Shown: positions 1 to 13,300 of the stretch, one piece after another
Layout: every line of letters starts with the position of its first letter
Position numbering within the stretch: position 1 is the first letter of the stretch
Translations under genes and position numbers: made by a program
The notes under the pieces: model-generated
Databases searched by the model: none
Told to the model about the DNA's origin: nothing
What the model saw: the letters and a program-made list of their open reading frames with translations, nothing else
Assembly (NCBI GenBank): GCA_030248215.1
Contig: JASANG010003544.1
Coordinates: 1-64,000 of the forward strand
DNA length: 64,000 bases
Direction of reading: 5' to 3'
From: Enoplolaimus lenunculus
Lineage: Eukaryota > Nematoda > Enoplea > Enoplida > Thoracostomopsidae

Positions 1-1252
1 TTGCTTTCTGTACCTGTTGCCAAATGCAAGCAGACAAAGTGAACTCCTGGGGACCCGTCTTTATCAGATGCTAACTTAGAACGAAAAAACTGTCGGGTAC
101 CCTAGATATGAATTATCATACCGTGACCACGTAGGGGACCGCGCAACAGTGCGAGATCGAAAAATATATAAGTTGGCGGTCAAGGGACGGACCTTGTAGA
201 AAACCGAACATGACAGATGCAAGGAGGGAAATTATGTGAATAAATAAATAAATATTTATGCATATGTAGTGAGATTTTTGCACTAGAAGCGGTAAAAACA
301 TTGATGGATGATGTATGTGTATGTTGAGGTTCTTGTAGCATAAAAACAGAAAAACTACAGTTGATTGTAAGGACGTGGTGGACGGGGCTGGATCAATCCT
401 GTCGATGGAGACCCCAACTTATGCCTCATTTCAGTGAACTCAGAAATGCTCGTACCCTAGCTATTGAATTATTATACCTGTCGTATTACCCTGTGAAATA
501 CCCGAACGATATATTTAAAGAGCTAATATGTAGATAAATATGTAAGAGCTACGCAGGGTGGGCACCAGTGTGGCACAGAGTGCACACTGGGGCCCCACCC
601 GACACTGCGTAGCTCTTACACATGCCTTGTGCTACATATTAGCTCTTTAAATATGTGCGTTTTTTACGTTCGGGTATTTCACAGGGTAATACACGACAGG
701 TGTGATAAGTTGGATAGGCTAGGGTACGACGGTTTTCAGTTTCTGAGTTAGCAGCTGAAAATGAGGCACGTCCCCAGTAGGTTAAGAACTCAGTCGACAG
801 ATTATCAATCCAGCCCGCTAGCCACTGAGCCACGCTGCCTTACAATCAACTGCTAGTTTTTCTGTTTTTATGCCTTACAAGAACCTCAACATACACATAC
901 ATCGTGGTTCATCAATGTTTTTACCGCTTCTGCATATGAAGGCACTGCATATGCATCAACGTTTTACCGATGTGCACCATTAGCATGAGGTTTCATTTTG
1001 CCTCCTTGCATCTGCATGTCACATCCCTCGGTTTTTCTACAAGGTCGTCCCTTGACCGCCAACTTATATATTTTTGGTTCTACCGCGGCAGTTTGCCTTT
1101 GCGGTCCCATCGTGGTCACCATGTGATAAGTTGGGTATGCTAGGGTACGACGGTTTTTCGTTCTGAGTTAGCATCTGAAAATGAGGCACGTCCCCAGGGA
1201 GGTTTCATTTTGTCTGCTTGCATTTGCATATCACAACAGGTACAGAAAGCAA
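1..1252. mobile_element. 1.25-kb foldback element (giant inverted repeat)
   Basis: The first bases, TTGCTTTCTGTACCTGTTG, recur in reverse complement at about 1234-1252, and the two halves pair across most of their length around a GC-rich centre near 577. A subunit near 702-776 recurs at 1122-1196, so the right arm holds an internal direct repeat. On the minus strand near 800-840 a TGGCTCAGTGG tRNA A-box-like word occurs. No transposase is visible. The left end coincides with the window edge, so the true end may lie outside. Confidence 0.8.
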
Positions 1253-1538
1253 GAATTTCAACTTGAGAAATCGTGTAACAAAACTAAGCTGTAGTAACAG
1301 ATTGACTTTCAGGTTAGGTGTTTTCGTTCGAATTAGTTTGTTTAAAATATTCTTTTTCCAATAATGTATTGCTTAGTTAGCCATGCTCAATATTTTAATT
1401 TACAATCACTAATTACAAGATGTGGTTGGAATATAACAGAATTACATATCAAACAAAACATTACAGGAAAGGTTGGCCAAATAAATGTAATTGCTTAACG
1501 TACATAATATAGATCGTTTTATATTGGAATATTTAATA

Positions 1539-1571
1539 ATGACAACCCGAGAAAAAGACAAGAAAACATTC
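1539..1571 (+). CDS. dia: dia exon 1 (start codon, 11 aa)
   Basis: Encodes MTTREKDKKTF and ends in phase 0 at a GTAAGT donor. It is short and not conserved enough to recognise on its own. The support is the strong donor, the matching phase and the basic N-terminus usual in Diaphanous proteins. Stop codons closely precede the ATG. A different upstream first exon remains possible. Confidence 0.6.
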
Positions 1572-4336
1572 GTAAGTTTTGACTAATAATATTTCAATGA
1601 TTCTTTAAAATGATTTTAATACAGAAGAATATAACAGCAGGTACGTAGTTCAAGAAAACACGATGTGCAGATTCATATTCTATATCGGTCTTCGATGTTT
1701 TTATCTTCTTGATTTTATATACAGATATATTAATCCTTAACGATACGCAGTCGTACAAGTTACCTAAACTTATGAAATTGATGCCAATGCTGTTTGTTTA
1801 ATTGCGTTATATGCTTAAATATATATTATTTATATATGCTAATTTGGTTTGCTTGTTCTGCATAACACATGGCAATGGTTTTGTGTTTGTTCAGCAGCTG
1901 ACTTACAATTACAAAGTAATGAATATAAGTATATGTTTTATATCTATATTTCATTTTAGAAGGGTCGGATGAATCAAGTTGCTGGCACGTTTGGATTGTC
2001 GTCAGGCAAACAGAAAGAACGACCTCGTATACCGCAGGACGTCAGCTGGAACTCAGGTGGCAGTTTAAATCAGGTGTGTTTTAAAAGCGTTCATTTTTTA
2101 GCATCTTACATCAAACCTAAACCATTGAAAACGTAAACTTATCTTGTTGACTTCTTCACGAGTTTATACCTAATTCGGATGAAAAAGTACGACAAAACTT
2201 CGAGTTTTTTTGCCTGAAACACAGTATGATTAGACAACAGAGCGGAATATATTTTTGAAATGCATCATTAGGCATCTGAATAGTTTGGGCAGACTATGTA
2301 GATTTTACTTGTCTCACTGAGACGTGGGTTAACGCTAGGTTCGTTGATGTTAACTTCAAATAGGTTAAAGGGTGCGCTATAGGTACCTATATTGATGACG
2401 TTTGGTCTTGCCGGTATTGCCACCCGGTTCAGTTTGTTTAATTTGTTAATGTGCGGCGTTGTCCTACACCTGTCTCAGTCACACAACTTGTATATAGTTC
2501 AAGTTCAACTAAAATGTTTTTGTTTGAAATTATTTGAGCTTGCAGTATATATATTAACTTTGGACGGATGGAATTCGGTACTTGCTTAGTTTTTCACCAC
2601 AAAACCTTTAGATACTATTTTTGGTGCTCTTGGTATATTAGAACCGCCTAGTGCGGACGCGGGGGGCGGGGGCCTAAGGGCGACAGCCAGCCACCTGTCC
2701 GGAGTAGTATGCCTTGTAATTGCTGGGGAAGGGCCTATATCAATGAGGGTGGAAACTTTTTTATTTGTCAAATCATAGCTAGTGTGGCGTTGGGCGAAGT
2801 AATCAAGTATATACCTTGGACGTTGTATACTATTCTAAAACCTGGTGACTACGTATTCGGTTATTATTGATTATTTCTCCATTTCTGACACACCAACTAC
2901 CAATATAGTTGTCCGTGTGCGTAATAAGTGCACTGAAGAGCGAGAGTTTTGTTAAATACAGTGGGATAAATGGTGTGAAGTGTATTGCGTTTCAACTTAC
3001 CGTTGAAAGCATGTATTTACGTCTTTATACTATGGATCGACCGGATATCCGGTTCCGGTTTAATAACCGGCAAAATGCGACATCCGGTTCCGGTATCCGG
3101 TATAAACGTAACGGATACCGGATATTTGTGGTTGTGGTTCCAAACATCATAAAACTGTTTTTTTGCACGTCAGGATACTAGATATTTTGAAGCGACTGCA
3201 ATTCCGAGCAATTCATTGACGAAAATAATATTGATTTATGGCGTCTGTTGGCTGACAACAATTTTTAAAAACGTCGCATGAACAAATTGACGATGATTTT
3301 TGGTTCTGTAAAACTAAACTGCAATCAATTATTGATATTAAGTTAAGTCATCGAAAACAGTTTAATAGCAAAATTCCGGTTTCGATTGATTGTGCAACCG
3401 AAATCGGAATCGGAACTCGTTTTGAATCGGAATTCTAATTAGAATCGGAATTCCGATTGCACCATGCATACATATATACATATATATATATGTATATATA
3501 TAAATATATATATGTATGTATATCAGGGTGCAACCGGAATTCCGGTTCCGGTTCCGGCATTTTTTCACCTTCCGGTTCCGGTAAATTTTTACCGGATTTA
3601 AAAATTCCGGTATTATAATTTGGCCGTTTTCTTAACTTTGCTAATTTTTAAGAATCTCTTTTGAAAGCCACTTGTACTCCGAATATAAGCCATTGATGGT
3701 GGATTTCACTTCAGTCGATGATGAAAATCTAAAATATAACAGGTAAAATAAATACCTATGTTCGACGAAGGTTGTTTCACAAATAATAGAGCAAAAAATA
3801 CGATTAAAATGAAATTTTTGGTGAAATGCATTGTTCACTTTCCGGTTCCGGTTCCGGTAAAATTTTCAAATTCCGGTTCCGGTAAATTGTAATTCCGGTT
3901 GCACCCTGAGTATATATATATATATATATATTTATATATACAATATATATATATCAGGGTGCAACCGGAATTCCGGTTCCGGCATTTTTTCACCTTCCGG
4001 TTCCGGTTCCGGTAAATTTTTACCGGATTTAAAAATTCCGGTATTATAATTTGGCCGTTTTCTTAACTTTGCTAATTTTTAAGAATCTCTTTTGAAAGCC
4101 AATTGTACTCCAAATATAAGCCATTGATGGTGGATTTCACTTCAGTCGATGATGAAAATCTAAAATACAACAAATAAAATAAATACCTATGTTCGACTAA
4201 GGTTATTTCACAAAAAAATAGAGCAAAAAATACGATTAAAATGAAATTTTTGGTGAAATGCGTTTTTCATTTCCGGTTCCGGTTCCGGTAAAATTTTCAA
4301 ATTCCGGTTCCGGTAAATTGTAATTCTGGTTGCACC

Positions 4337-4372
<36 letters not shown>

Positions 4373-7300
4373 CAAATCGTGAATTCCCCCGGAACCTACG
4401 TACAAACTGGAACCTGAACCGGAAAACCGGATAACCAGAACTTGTACGAAAACATTCTCAACGCTCTGTTTGATGAACGTACCTATTTTTATGTGGCATA
4501 AACGTTCTCTTGACAAAATTTGATTTATATCAAGCAACAACACTCACAAAAACATAATGAACTGTCTCTAAGATGCGTTTGCTACGTCACGTTGGTATTT
4601 TAAACGAATTAGTACACCAATTTTAGTTTTACCGAATACTTTTATCCGTGTGATAGGGCTTTTCGCTTGCGATTTGCAGTTTGGAACCATTGAGAGTTAC
4701 AGAATTATAATATATATCGGACCCTGCGCCAAAAGCTTTGTGTTGCGTACTCTAAAATCGAATGTTTATAATCAGTACCATTCGTAACGGTATTAAAACT
4801 AAAAGCTCAGGTTCCGGTTTGAAAACCTGAAACCGACCGGGACCGGAACGGGCTAAAGTGGAATTGAAACTTCCGGACGTACTTAGATACATGCTATATA
4901 TGTATATTTGACGTGGTTAATCTTCTAAAGCAATAGCAATGTTATCGGTGAAAACGAAAATGCCACCATTATCTCACTAAAGGCATTAACCTCGGTTGAA
5001 ATGGTATTCAAATATCAAAACGTAGCTAACAATTCTTCCTTTTGTGACTTTAACATCTCACGTCGATGCATTTAATACATTAACAACGGCGCTATTACAT
5101 TGTGATATTTACGTATGTTTATTGTTTTTGTAGCGTTGCGTTTTGGTGCAATATTTGTTAGGTCCATATTACCTTTATGGACATCCAGTTTTTCCTAGGT
5201 GCTATAAAATATAGATAGGCTTGTTACGAATTAGAATATGGAGGGATAGACTGTATCATATACCCCTAAAAGAACACTGGTCTTCTTTATCAGGTTTTCC
5301 AACGCTATTGTAACCTAATAACGATTGTCAATTTATCGGAGCCTGAATTTGAAAAAATTTCTGGAAACGGAACCGGAACTCGAAAATGAAAAATACATGC
5401 CACCGAAAAATTCATTTTAATTTTTTTGCAATATTATGGATGAAATAAATAAGCCTAGTTGGACATAGGTATTCAGTTTATCTGCTGTATTTTAGATTTT
5501 CATAAATCACGAATGCGAAATTTGCCTTCGATATTTTATTGTTGGCGATTGTCAAGGTTTGCATACCATACTAATAAAATCTATTTAATTTTTATCGTCA
5601 TTTATAGTAAAATACCTTAATTTCCACCATCAAAATTTTATTTCCAAAATTTTTAATTCCGGTATAAATTTACCGGAATTGGAAGGCGAAAAAATGCTGG
5701 AACCGGAATTCCGGTTGCACCCTGACCGCCAGTGGCGCACACCTTGATGTTTGTATGAAAATCTGCCAATATTTGGTTTGAGTCTCAGGTACCAAGATAG
5801 ACGGGTCGTTAGTGCAACAATATGTCACGGCATTCATTGCATTCGTGTACGTATTATTTTAACAATACATTGTTTACGTATACTATTAAATATACGCCAA
5901 GATATAGTTACTTCGTTATATCGGTAATCTGGCCCATGTTACTTTAAGGGGCTGTCCAGGTTTCTGGTAAGTTCATAAAAAAGTAGGTTTAGATTCTATA
6001 TTACATTTTTTGGCTTAGGCTTAGGCTTACAAACACATTTTTGCAACGCTTAGTCTTAGGCTTAGGCTTTGGCTTAGGAATACGTTTAATCTACTGTTAC
6101 GCCCCTTGAAGTAACATTGGCCGGTAATCTTATCTAACATTTTTCGGTGGGTTGGGATTGCGATAACATTTTTGGTTAATTTTTAGTTTTCAGCTGAAGT
6201 TTAGCGTTTAGACATTTCGGTGAACACTTGAGTCGTATTGTTGCAGTAATAAGTCGGGTGTTCATTGGCGGTGTATCCCTGTATTGTGTAGGTTACGTAG
6301 TCAATAGAGGCATAGATTAATACTTTAAATGAACCTGTATCAGGGTGGCAACAAAGGTTCGGATTCGGATTCGGCCAAAATTTGAGGTTCGGATTCGGAT
6401 TCGGTTGTGGAAAAGCCGAATCCAGTAAAGTTCGGCAATATGATTTTTTTATTTTTAAGCAATACAATTTTTAAATACCTTGCTATAAAAATCAATATTT
6501 TTTATTTTAGGTGAGAAATCTCAGAACGACGTCGGAACGAAATATATTAACGTATTAAAAGGTATACGGCTGGCATTGCGTTTATATTATGAAACAAATT
6601 ATAGATACATATATCTGAAATTTGCAACATGCAGGATTCGGTTTCGGATTCGGCAAATTAGCACTGGATTTGGATTCGGATTCGGTCAAATCGTGAATTC
6701 GATGCCACCCTGACCTGGTTTTGTATGTAGCTAGAGGCGATAGGTGGAAGTTTTCGGTTGGTTTGTGTATTTGAGATGTAATCCTAAGCCAAAGTTTAAC
6801 CATAAACCTAATCTTAAGCCAAATTTTAGCCATAAACCTAAGCCTAAGCTTCCTGTTCACTAAGTCCTTTAAGACTACAGTTTCCGTCCGTGTGGGAAGG
6901 CCGCTATTTTAGACTTGGGCGGAGTTCCTGATGTTTAGAAATTAACAACGTAGGTTTTATTGATCATATGAAGCTTTTTTAAAGTTTTGTTGATTTTTGG
7001 TATTAAAAGGTATATACCTTTATTTAGGAACATTAGGGTGTTAGTGGCGGGATGTAAACGGATAGTAAAAATAACGGAAACGGAAAACGGATGTTGAAGT
7101 ATAAAAGTTAACGATATATTTTTTCTGCCAACACTGTCAATATAACGAACAAGGGCGGAACAGTATTATAAGCATATTCCTAAGCCTAAGCCTAAGCGTA
7201 AGAATGAGCATATTCCTAAGCCTAACCTAAGCCTAAACGTAAGCCAAGCAAAAATTAGTCTAAAGGTTAAACTTACTCTTTTCTAGACCAACGCCTCATC

Positions 7301-10300
7301 TTTACATGGGCCACCAGATAGTACAACTTGAAATAACCAACTTTATGTCGAAAACCTGGGCACCGGTACTTTTAGAGGCGTCTTATTTTCAAGCGTCACC
7401 TTAATTGAAAAGATTCTTAATTTTTGGTTAAAGTTTACTTTAGGTCTTAGCTTCATTGGCCAATGTAAAGAACAGAGGCGGAACAGTATTATAAGCAAAA
7501 ATTCATAAGCCTAATTACAAAATGAGCAGTTTTGCAATTAGTTCAATTTTATTAATAACTTTTTGATTAAAAATCGAATGTGTTTTCGCAAAACGTGATG
7601 ATTGAACATGTTTTCCAAATACTTGAACAATAATTCAGTAATGAAAATTATTTCATATTCCGGTTCCTGTTCCTGCATAAGCAAACAATTCTTATTACGG
7701 TTAAAACTTAGTTCCTGTTGTTGAAACTCGTGGGTGTCTGTATACTGCATATACGTACAAAATGTATATAGTGACGATTATATGAGTTTTTAATTGTTAC
7801 CACTGCGGTTATGCGGCGATTTTTGAACGAGAGAACTTCGATCGCCATCAACAAAAAATCAACTGACTCAAGATCGAGCAACGATCCTTTGACTGCAAGG
7901 TCGAGATCAGCTTTGCTGCAGTATCAAAATAATCAAGGTACCCTTAATTGTGGTGGTCTTGGTGGTGCTGGTGATATAGTCAAACCTGTTGGAGGTTCAA
8001 CTGGAGCAGAAGAAAGTAGTGATAATCTTGATGAGGACACAAAGCGAACGGGATTCAACGGGACGCTGTCGCCAGTGAGAAATTTGTCCGAATTACAGAT
8101 GGCTCCTGAATCGACTGGTTCGAGCTGTCCGGATGGCCAAGTTGAGCAGCGAGATCGCGTCGATCGAAGTTGGAATGGAAATATTGGGGTAGAAATGGGT
8201 GCTGAATCGACTGGTTCGAGCTATCCGGATGGCCAGGTTGAGCAGCGAGATCGCGTCGATCGAAGTTGGAATGGAAATATTGGGGTAGAAATGGGTGCTG
8301 AATCGACTGGTTCGAGCTGTCCGGATGGCCAGGTTGAGCAGCGAGATCGCGTCGATCGAAGTTGGAATGGAAATATTGGCCATCGATTGCAGCGAGTATA
8401 TTCGGTTGTTGGTGCTGGTGACACCAGTGCGTCGGCGGTGGCTAAAATGTCGATTTCGAAACGGAAAAAGGCCACTGTCAAGTTGAAACGCAGAGTATCA
8501 CAGATTTTTGCTCATGTATGTATGAGCAAAATAAGAGTGTGTGTGACACGTGCGATTTTTGAACGGTTGATCCATGCGGCATAACGTGTGCTTTTTTTAA
8601 TTGTCCGTATACTCAAATGCGAATAGCACCTATCACCAGTGAGTGATCGGTTTTCAAACTGACGAACCTCTGTATTTGCGCGATCTCAAAATTGGTACAG
8701 AAGTAGAAGGAATCAAATGCGGACAATGTGCTCAATTTCCGAACATCACCATACCATGGTTCTAAAGTTACAAGACCTATCATCAACTGGTGATTTCGCA
8801 ATCGTATTCGGAATCGGGCGCGAGAATCGGTCAAATCATGAGTCCGGCGCCACCGCTTTTACAAATCGTAGCCATATATGTCGTAGGCCAGTCACTATTC
8901 AGGCCCATTACTAATTGGCCTAAACCAATTTGTTACCAATTAGATTTGTTTTTTGTACAGACGCAATACCGTTAATCAATCAGCGTTGGGGTTTGACAAT
9001 GCTGTTGTTTTGCTATGTCATGCAATCACTATTTGGCCTAGGCGAATCTGATATTTGCTCAGTATATCAGATTGGCCTACGCCAATTGGTAATTGGCCTT
9101 AAATAGCAAATTGGCCTGCGACATCTTATACATTGAAGCTGAACCATACGTACTAGTCTACAGCTTTACTGGAAAAAATAGGAATGGCGTGAAAGTGAGG
9201 TTTAAGTATTGTCTTACAGGTACATATATCGGAAAGTAAACCAAAATTTTTATCACTGTTCCGCATAGTAGGTTAATTCTAAAACCTGTAAGTACGACAG
9301 GAATATTTTATGCCTGTGTGATACTTTGTCAATCATTTCTTGAAAAGAAAAATTCGCAAAACACAGAATTTCAGGTAATTTTTATAGTCGAGTCGTAGCG
9401 AATAACATTTTTTGCAATTTCTTTGTTGTTTGTTTTGATTTTTTGTAATTTATTTGTTATTTGGTTTGATTTTTGTAATTTATTTGTTATTTGGTTTCAT
9501 TTTTGTAATTTGTTTGTTATTTGTTTTGATTTTTGTAATTTATTTGTTATTTGTTTGTTTTGATTTTTGTAATGTATTTGTAATTTGTTTTGATTTTTGT
9601 TATTTATTTGTTATTTGTTTTGATAATTGTAATTTATTTGTTATTTGTTTTGATAATTGTAATTTATTTGTTATTTGTTTTGATTTTTGTAATTTATTTG
9701 TTACGTACTTGTTTTGATTTTTGTAATTTATGTGTAATTTGTTTTGATTTTTGTAATTTATGTGTTATTTTGCTTGGATTTTTGTAATTTATTTGTTATT
9801 TTGTTTTGATTTTTGGAATTTATTTGTTATTTTGTTTTGATTTTTGGTATTTATTTGTTATTTTGTTTTGAGTTTTGTAATTTATTTGTTATGTGTTTTG
9901 TTTTTTGTAATTTATGTTATATTTTGTTTGTTATATTTTGTTTTGATTTTTGTAATTTATTTGTTATTTTGTTTTGTATATTGTAATTTATTTGTTATTT
10001 GTTTTGATTTTTGTTATTTATTTATTTGTTTTGATTTTTGTTATTTATTTATTTGTTTTGATTTTTGTAATTTATTTGTTATTTTGTTTTGATTTTTGTA
10101 TTTTATTTGTTATTTTTTGTTTTGATTGAATTCCAGACAGATGATATGGCGTCACCGTCAGAAACAACGCTGCCAAATCCAGATTATTTTCGCGAAGAAG
10201 AAGTTTTGCAGTGTTTTGAAAAAATTCTGGTACGTAAGCTTTGTGGGAGTTGTAGTTATTTACGATATTTGGTTGAGAATATTTGCTCGTTCCAATTCAA

Positions 10301-13300
10301 AGCGGACCTAATCTCTTTTTAGTTTTTTTTTGAAAATTTTATGCGATATAAATTTGAAAATTTAGCAAATATGTAGTACTGTTGCTGGCGGAATTTGTTG
10401 AAATGCAGGATGTACACGCATATAACTTCGGGTTGGTTAAAAAATTTGTCCCTATAGTGTAACCTACATAATTTATATTTGCGCCATATTATTAGTATGT
10501 ATGCATTACAAGTTTTGGCATATCAGTGAGCGAAGCTCGGAGTTTCCCCGAAGCGTTTTACGTTTTGTAGTTGGAGGTTGAAAGGTGGACGCCCGTCCAT
10601 CCGTCCGTTTGTTCGAAAACAATCTCAGGAACCGCTGAATCGATTTTGATGTACTTTTTTGTTTGAAAGTTTATTATCCTATGATGTTAACCCCGCATTG
10701 GGGTTTTTAGCATTTTAAGCCGTTTTTAGCTACAGGCTAATTTGCAGAATTGGTTAAAGCTAAATTACGACTTTTTACTGTACTCCACTAATTATTAAAG
10801 TTACAAGCAATCTATGTAGTGATAGTTGCAAATTACGCTTCTTGTATTGATAAAATTTAATACAGAAGATGTTTCAGTGAAAATTCCCGACAGGAACTAA
10901 ATTTCCTAAATTTTTAAATATATATATATAATACACATATACATACTGTATAAGAATTTGCTAATTGAAGTGAAGTTCGGGGGTGTATTTTTTAGCTTTA
11001 AAATTTTTTTCAATTAATTATAGGAGGATATGGATATCAGAGAAGATCGAAGAAAACCGTTGCGAATGCTCGATTTGGACAAAAAGCGTCAGTTCATTAA
11101 ACAAAATTTGCGTGTTCATCAGGTATGAAAATGAGTGTATTTTTTGTGTTTAGTTTATGCATCGCCGGAACGCGAAAATGTTACGAATTTTTACTTTAGT
11201 TTCGCTGAAGTAGTGATTTTGTCATACTGTAAGACGTCGAATAAGATATGCAGGGTTCACATTATTGTTCTTGGCTGTCACATCGACAATGATAGTCAGT
11301 ATTAATTGCAACGAATGTCAAGTACTTTTAAAACTAGAAATCGTTAATTTGATCTTCGGGTTAGGTTGTGATTAATGGCAGCTTGGTCGTGCTTATTGGC
11401 TGTCGATCTGAGAGAAATGTGAAGGTTTCGGTTTTGCAGTGTCAAACATGCTTAATCGTAGCATACTTGGGGTTATAACGAAAGGCAAAAATGGCGTCGC
11501 TGTTGGTGATTTAGACTCCGTGAAGTAATTGCAGGGAACGCGTCCAGCTGAGCGACCCGATTATTTTTTCGAAAAGCTTACAATGACTGATAATACATCG
11601 ACATCGCGCAATCAACTAATGAATAATCTCGCTGATCTGAGAGTGCTGTTGCGTACGAAGCCGCTGAGGTACGTATGTTGTAAGTAGGACGCGGTATCAT
11701 ATTATGATGTAGCTGTTGAGTACGTCGTTCTTGTTTGGGTAACGTTGGACTCAAGACTCAACACATCTTTGGTCTAAGTTCTATGCTGAATTTGTTGAAA
11801 TGAGTAAGTTGTAAAATTATGCTTTGTCTTTCCTAATACCATAGTGTTGTGCTAGATTTAAATGCTAATTTCGTTACAGCAGTAGCTTACATTGTTTGCT
11901 GATTTTTAATATTCATTGCAGTTGGCATCAAGATTTTGGAACAATCGGACTTCATAAATTGCTCGTGTTGCTAAGTCAGCTGTCTGAAATGTAAGTTTGG
12001 CATATAAGATTAGCATTGTCATAATCACTGATATTGAATCAGTCACAATTGAGCGTAGCTCAGATTGCGATGCTAATGATGGATGCAAAAATTGAATAAA
12101 TTTGTTTTTGCGCCGTGAAATACTATTCTATTGAATATGCATCAGATTCTGAATGTTAAGATTTATTTGAGTGTGTGCAAGCTAGAAAAACAAATATCTT
12201 GAATGATTTCGAATTTTCTAACGTATCTTTTCTTTATTATATTTCGTTATAAGATTATTGATGGGATGTTAATCTTAAACTCTTTTATCCTGTGGAATAT
12301 ATATTAGAAGTATAAATATTTTCATTACACAAGGTTATACCCTCGGTGTGACATCATGGCTACTTTATTGCGTCAACAAAGAGTCGATATAGACTCTTTT
12401 TACAAGAGTGTGCAACTGGGCACAGTCTGTGTAGGAAAGAATGCACCCGGCACGCGTTGCGTTTTTGGCTAACCCCTTATTTAGAGGGGGGTACAACCAG
12501 TGCGAATCGCATGACTTTATCTATGCGGTGTCAAACATGCTCCCGTTGTAGTTTAATTTAGGGATATTCATGTGATAGCGACCCCCCTCTAAACAAGGGG
12601 GTCGGCCAAAAACGCAACGCCCAGCGGTACATTTTGTACCATGCTGGACTCCAAGAGTTGCGCACTCTTGTCATGATCCACTCTTGGTTCAACTAAGAGT
12701 GGATGATGTCCACCTTGCAGAAGAGTGTGAAACTGCTTGAGCTGTGCATGGTACTAAATGTACCAGCACGCGTTGCATTTTTGTTCGACCCCCCCTCAAT
12801 CAAGGGGGGGGGGTTTAAGCAAGAGATTAACAATAAAGTATGCTACAGTACACCTACCCCTTCATTTAAGGGGGGTCAACTATGTTTAATCACACTAACA
12901 ATGGTAACGGTTTATAATGCTATTGTCTTAAACAAGGGGTTACAATTTGCTAGTAGCATCCAGGTTCGCTGCGTGTATGATTATATTAACCCAATAATTT
13001 TACTACGATATAAAACTGCATACAGATCCCCTCTAAACAAGGGGGGTAGGCCAAAAACGCAACGCGTGCCGGGTACATTCTTTAATACACAGAATGTACC
13101 CAGTTGCACACTCTTATTATAAAGAGTGGTCATCCACTCTTGGTTCAACCAATTAATATTTTTTGTTTTAGAATAAATCAAGGCTACTCGGATTTTAGTC
13201 ACGAGAAACGCGTGCAGACCGAATGTATGAAGTGTATTATTGAATTTGCAAACACAGCTGTAAGTTGACTGTATTAATTGCTAGTGATATTATGTTAATT

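Noticed and set aside
9454-10092. Hydrophobic Phe/Ile/Leu/Cys-rich frames that resemble membrane proteins
   Set aside because: They come from the T-rich minisatellite before dia exon 3. Several frames are open because the repeat lacks stops.
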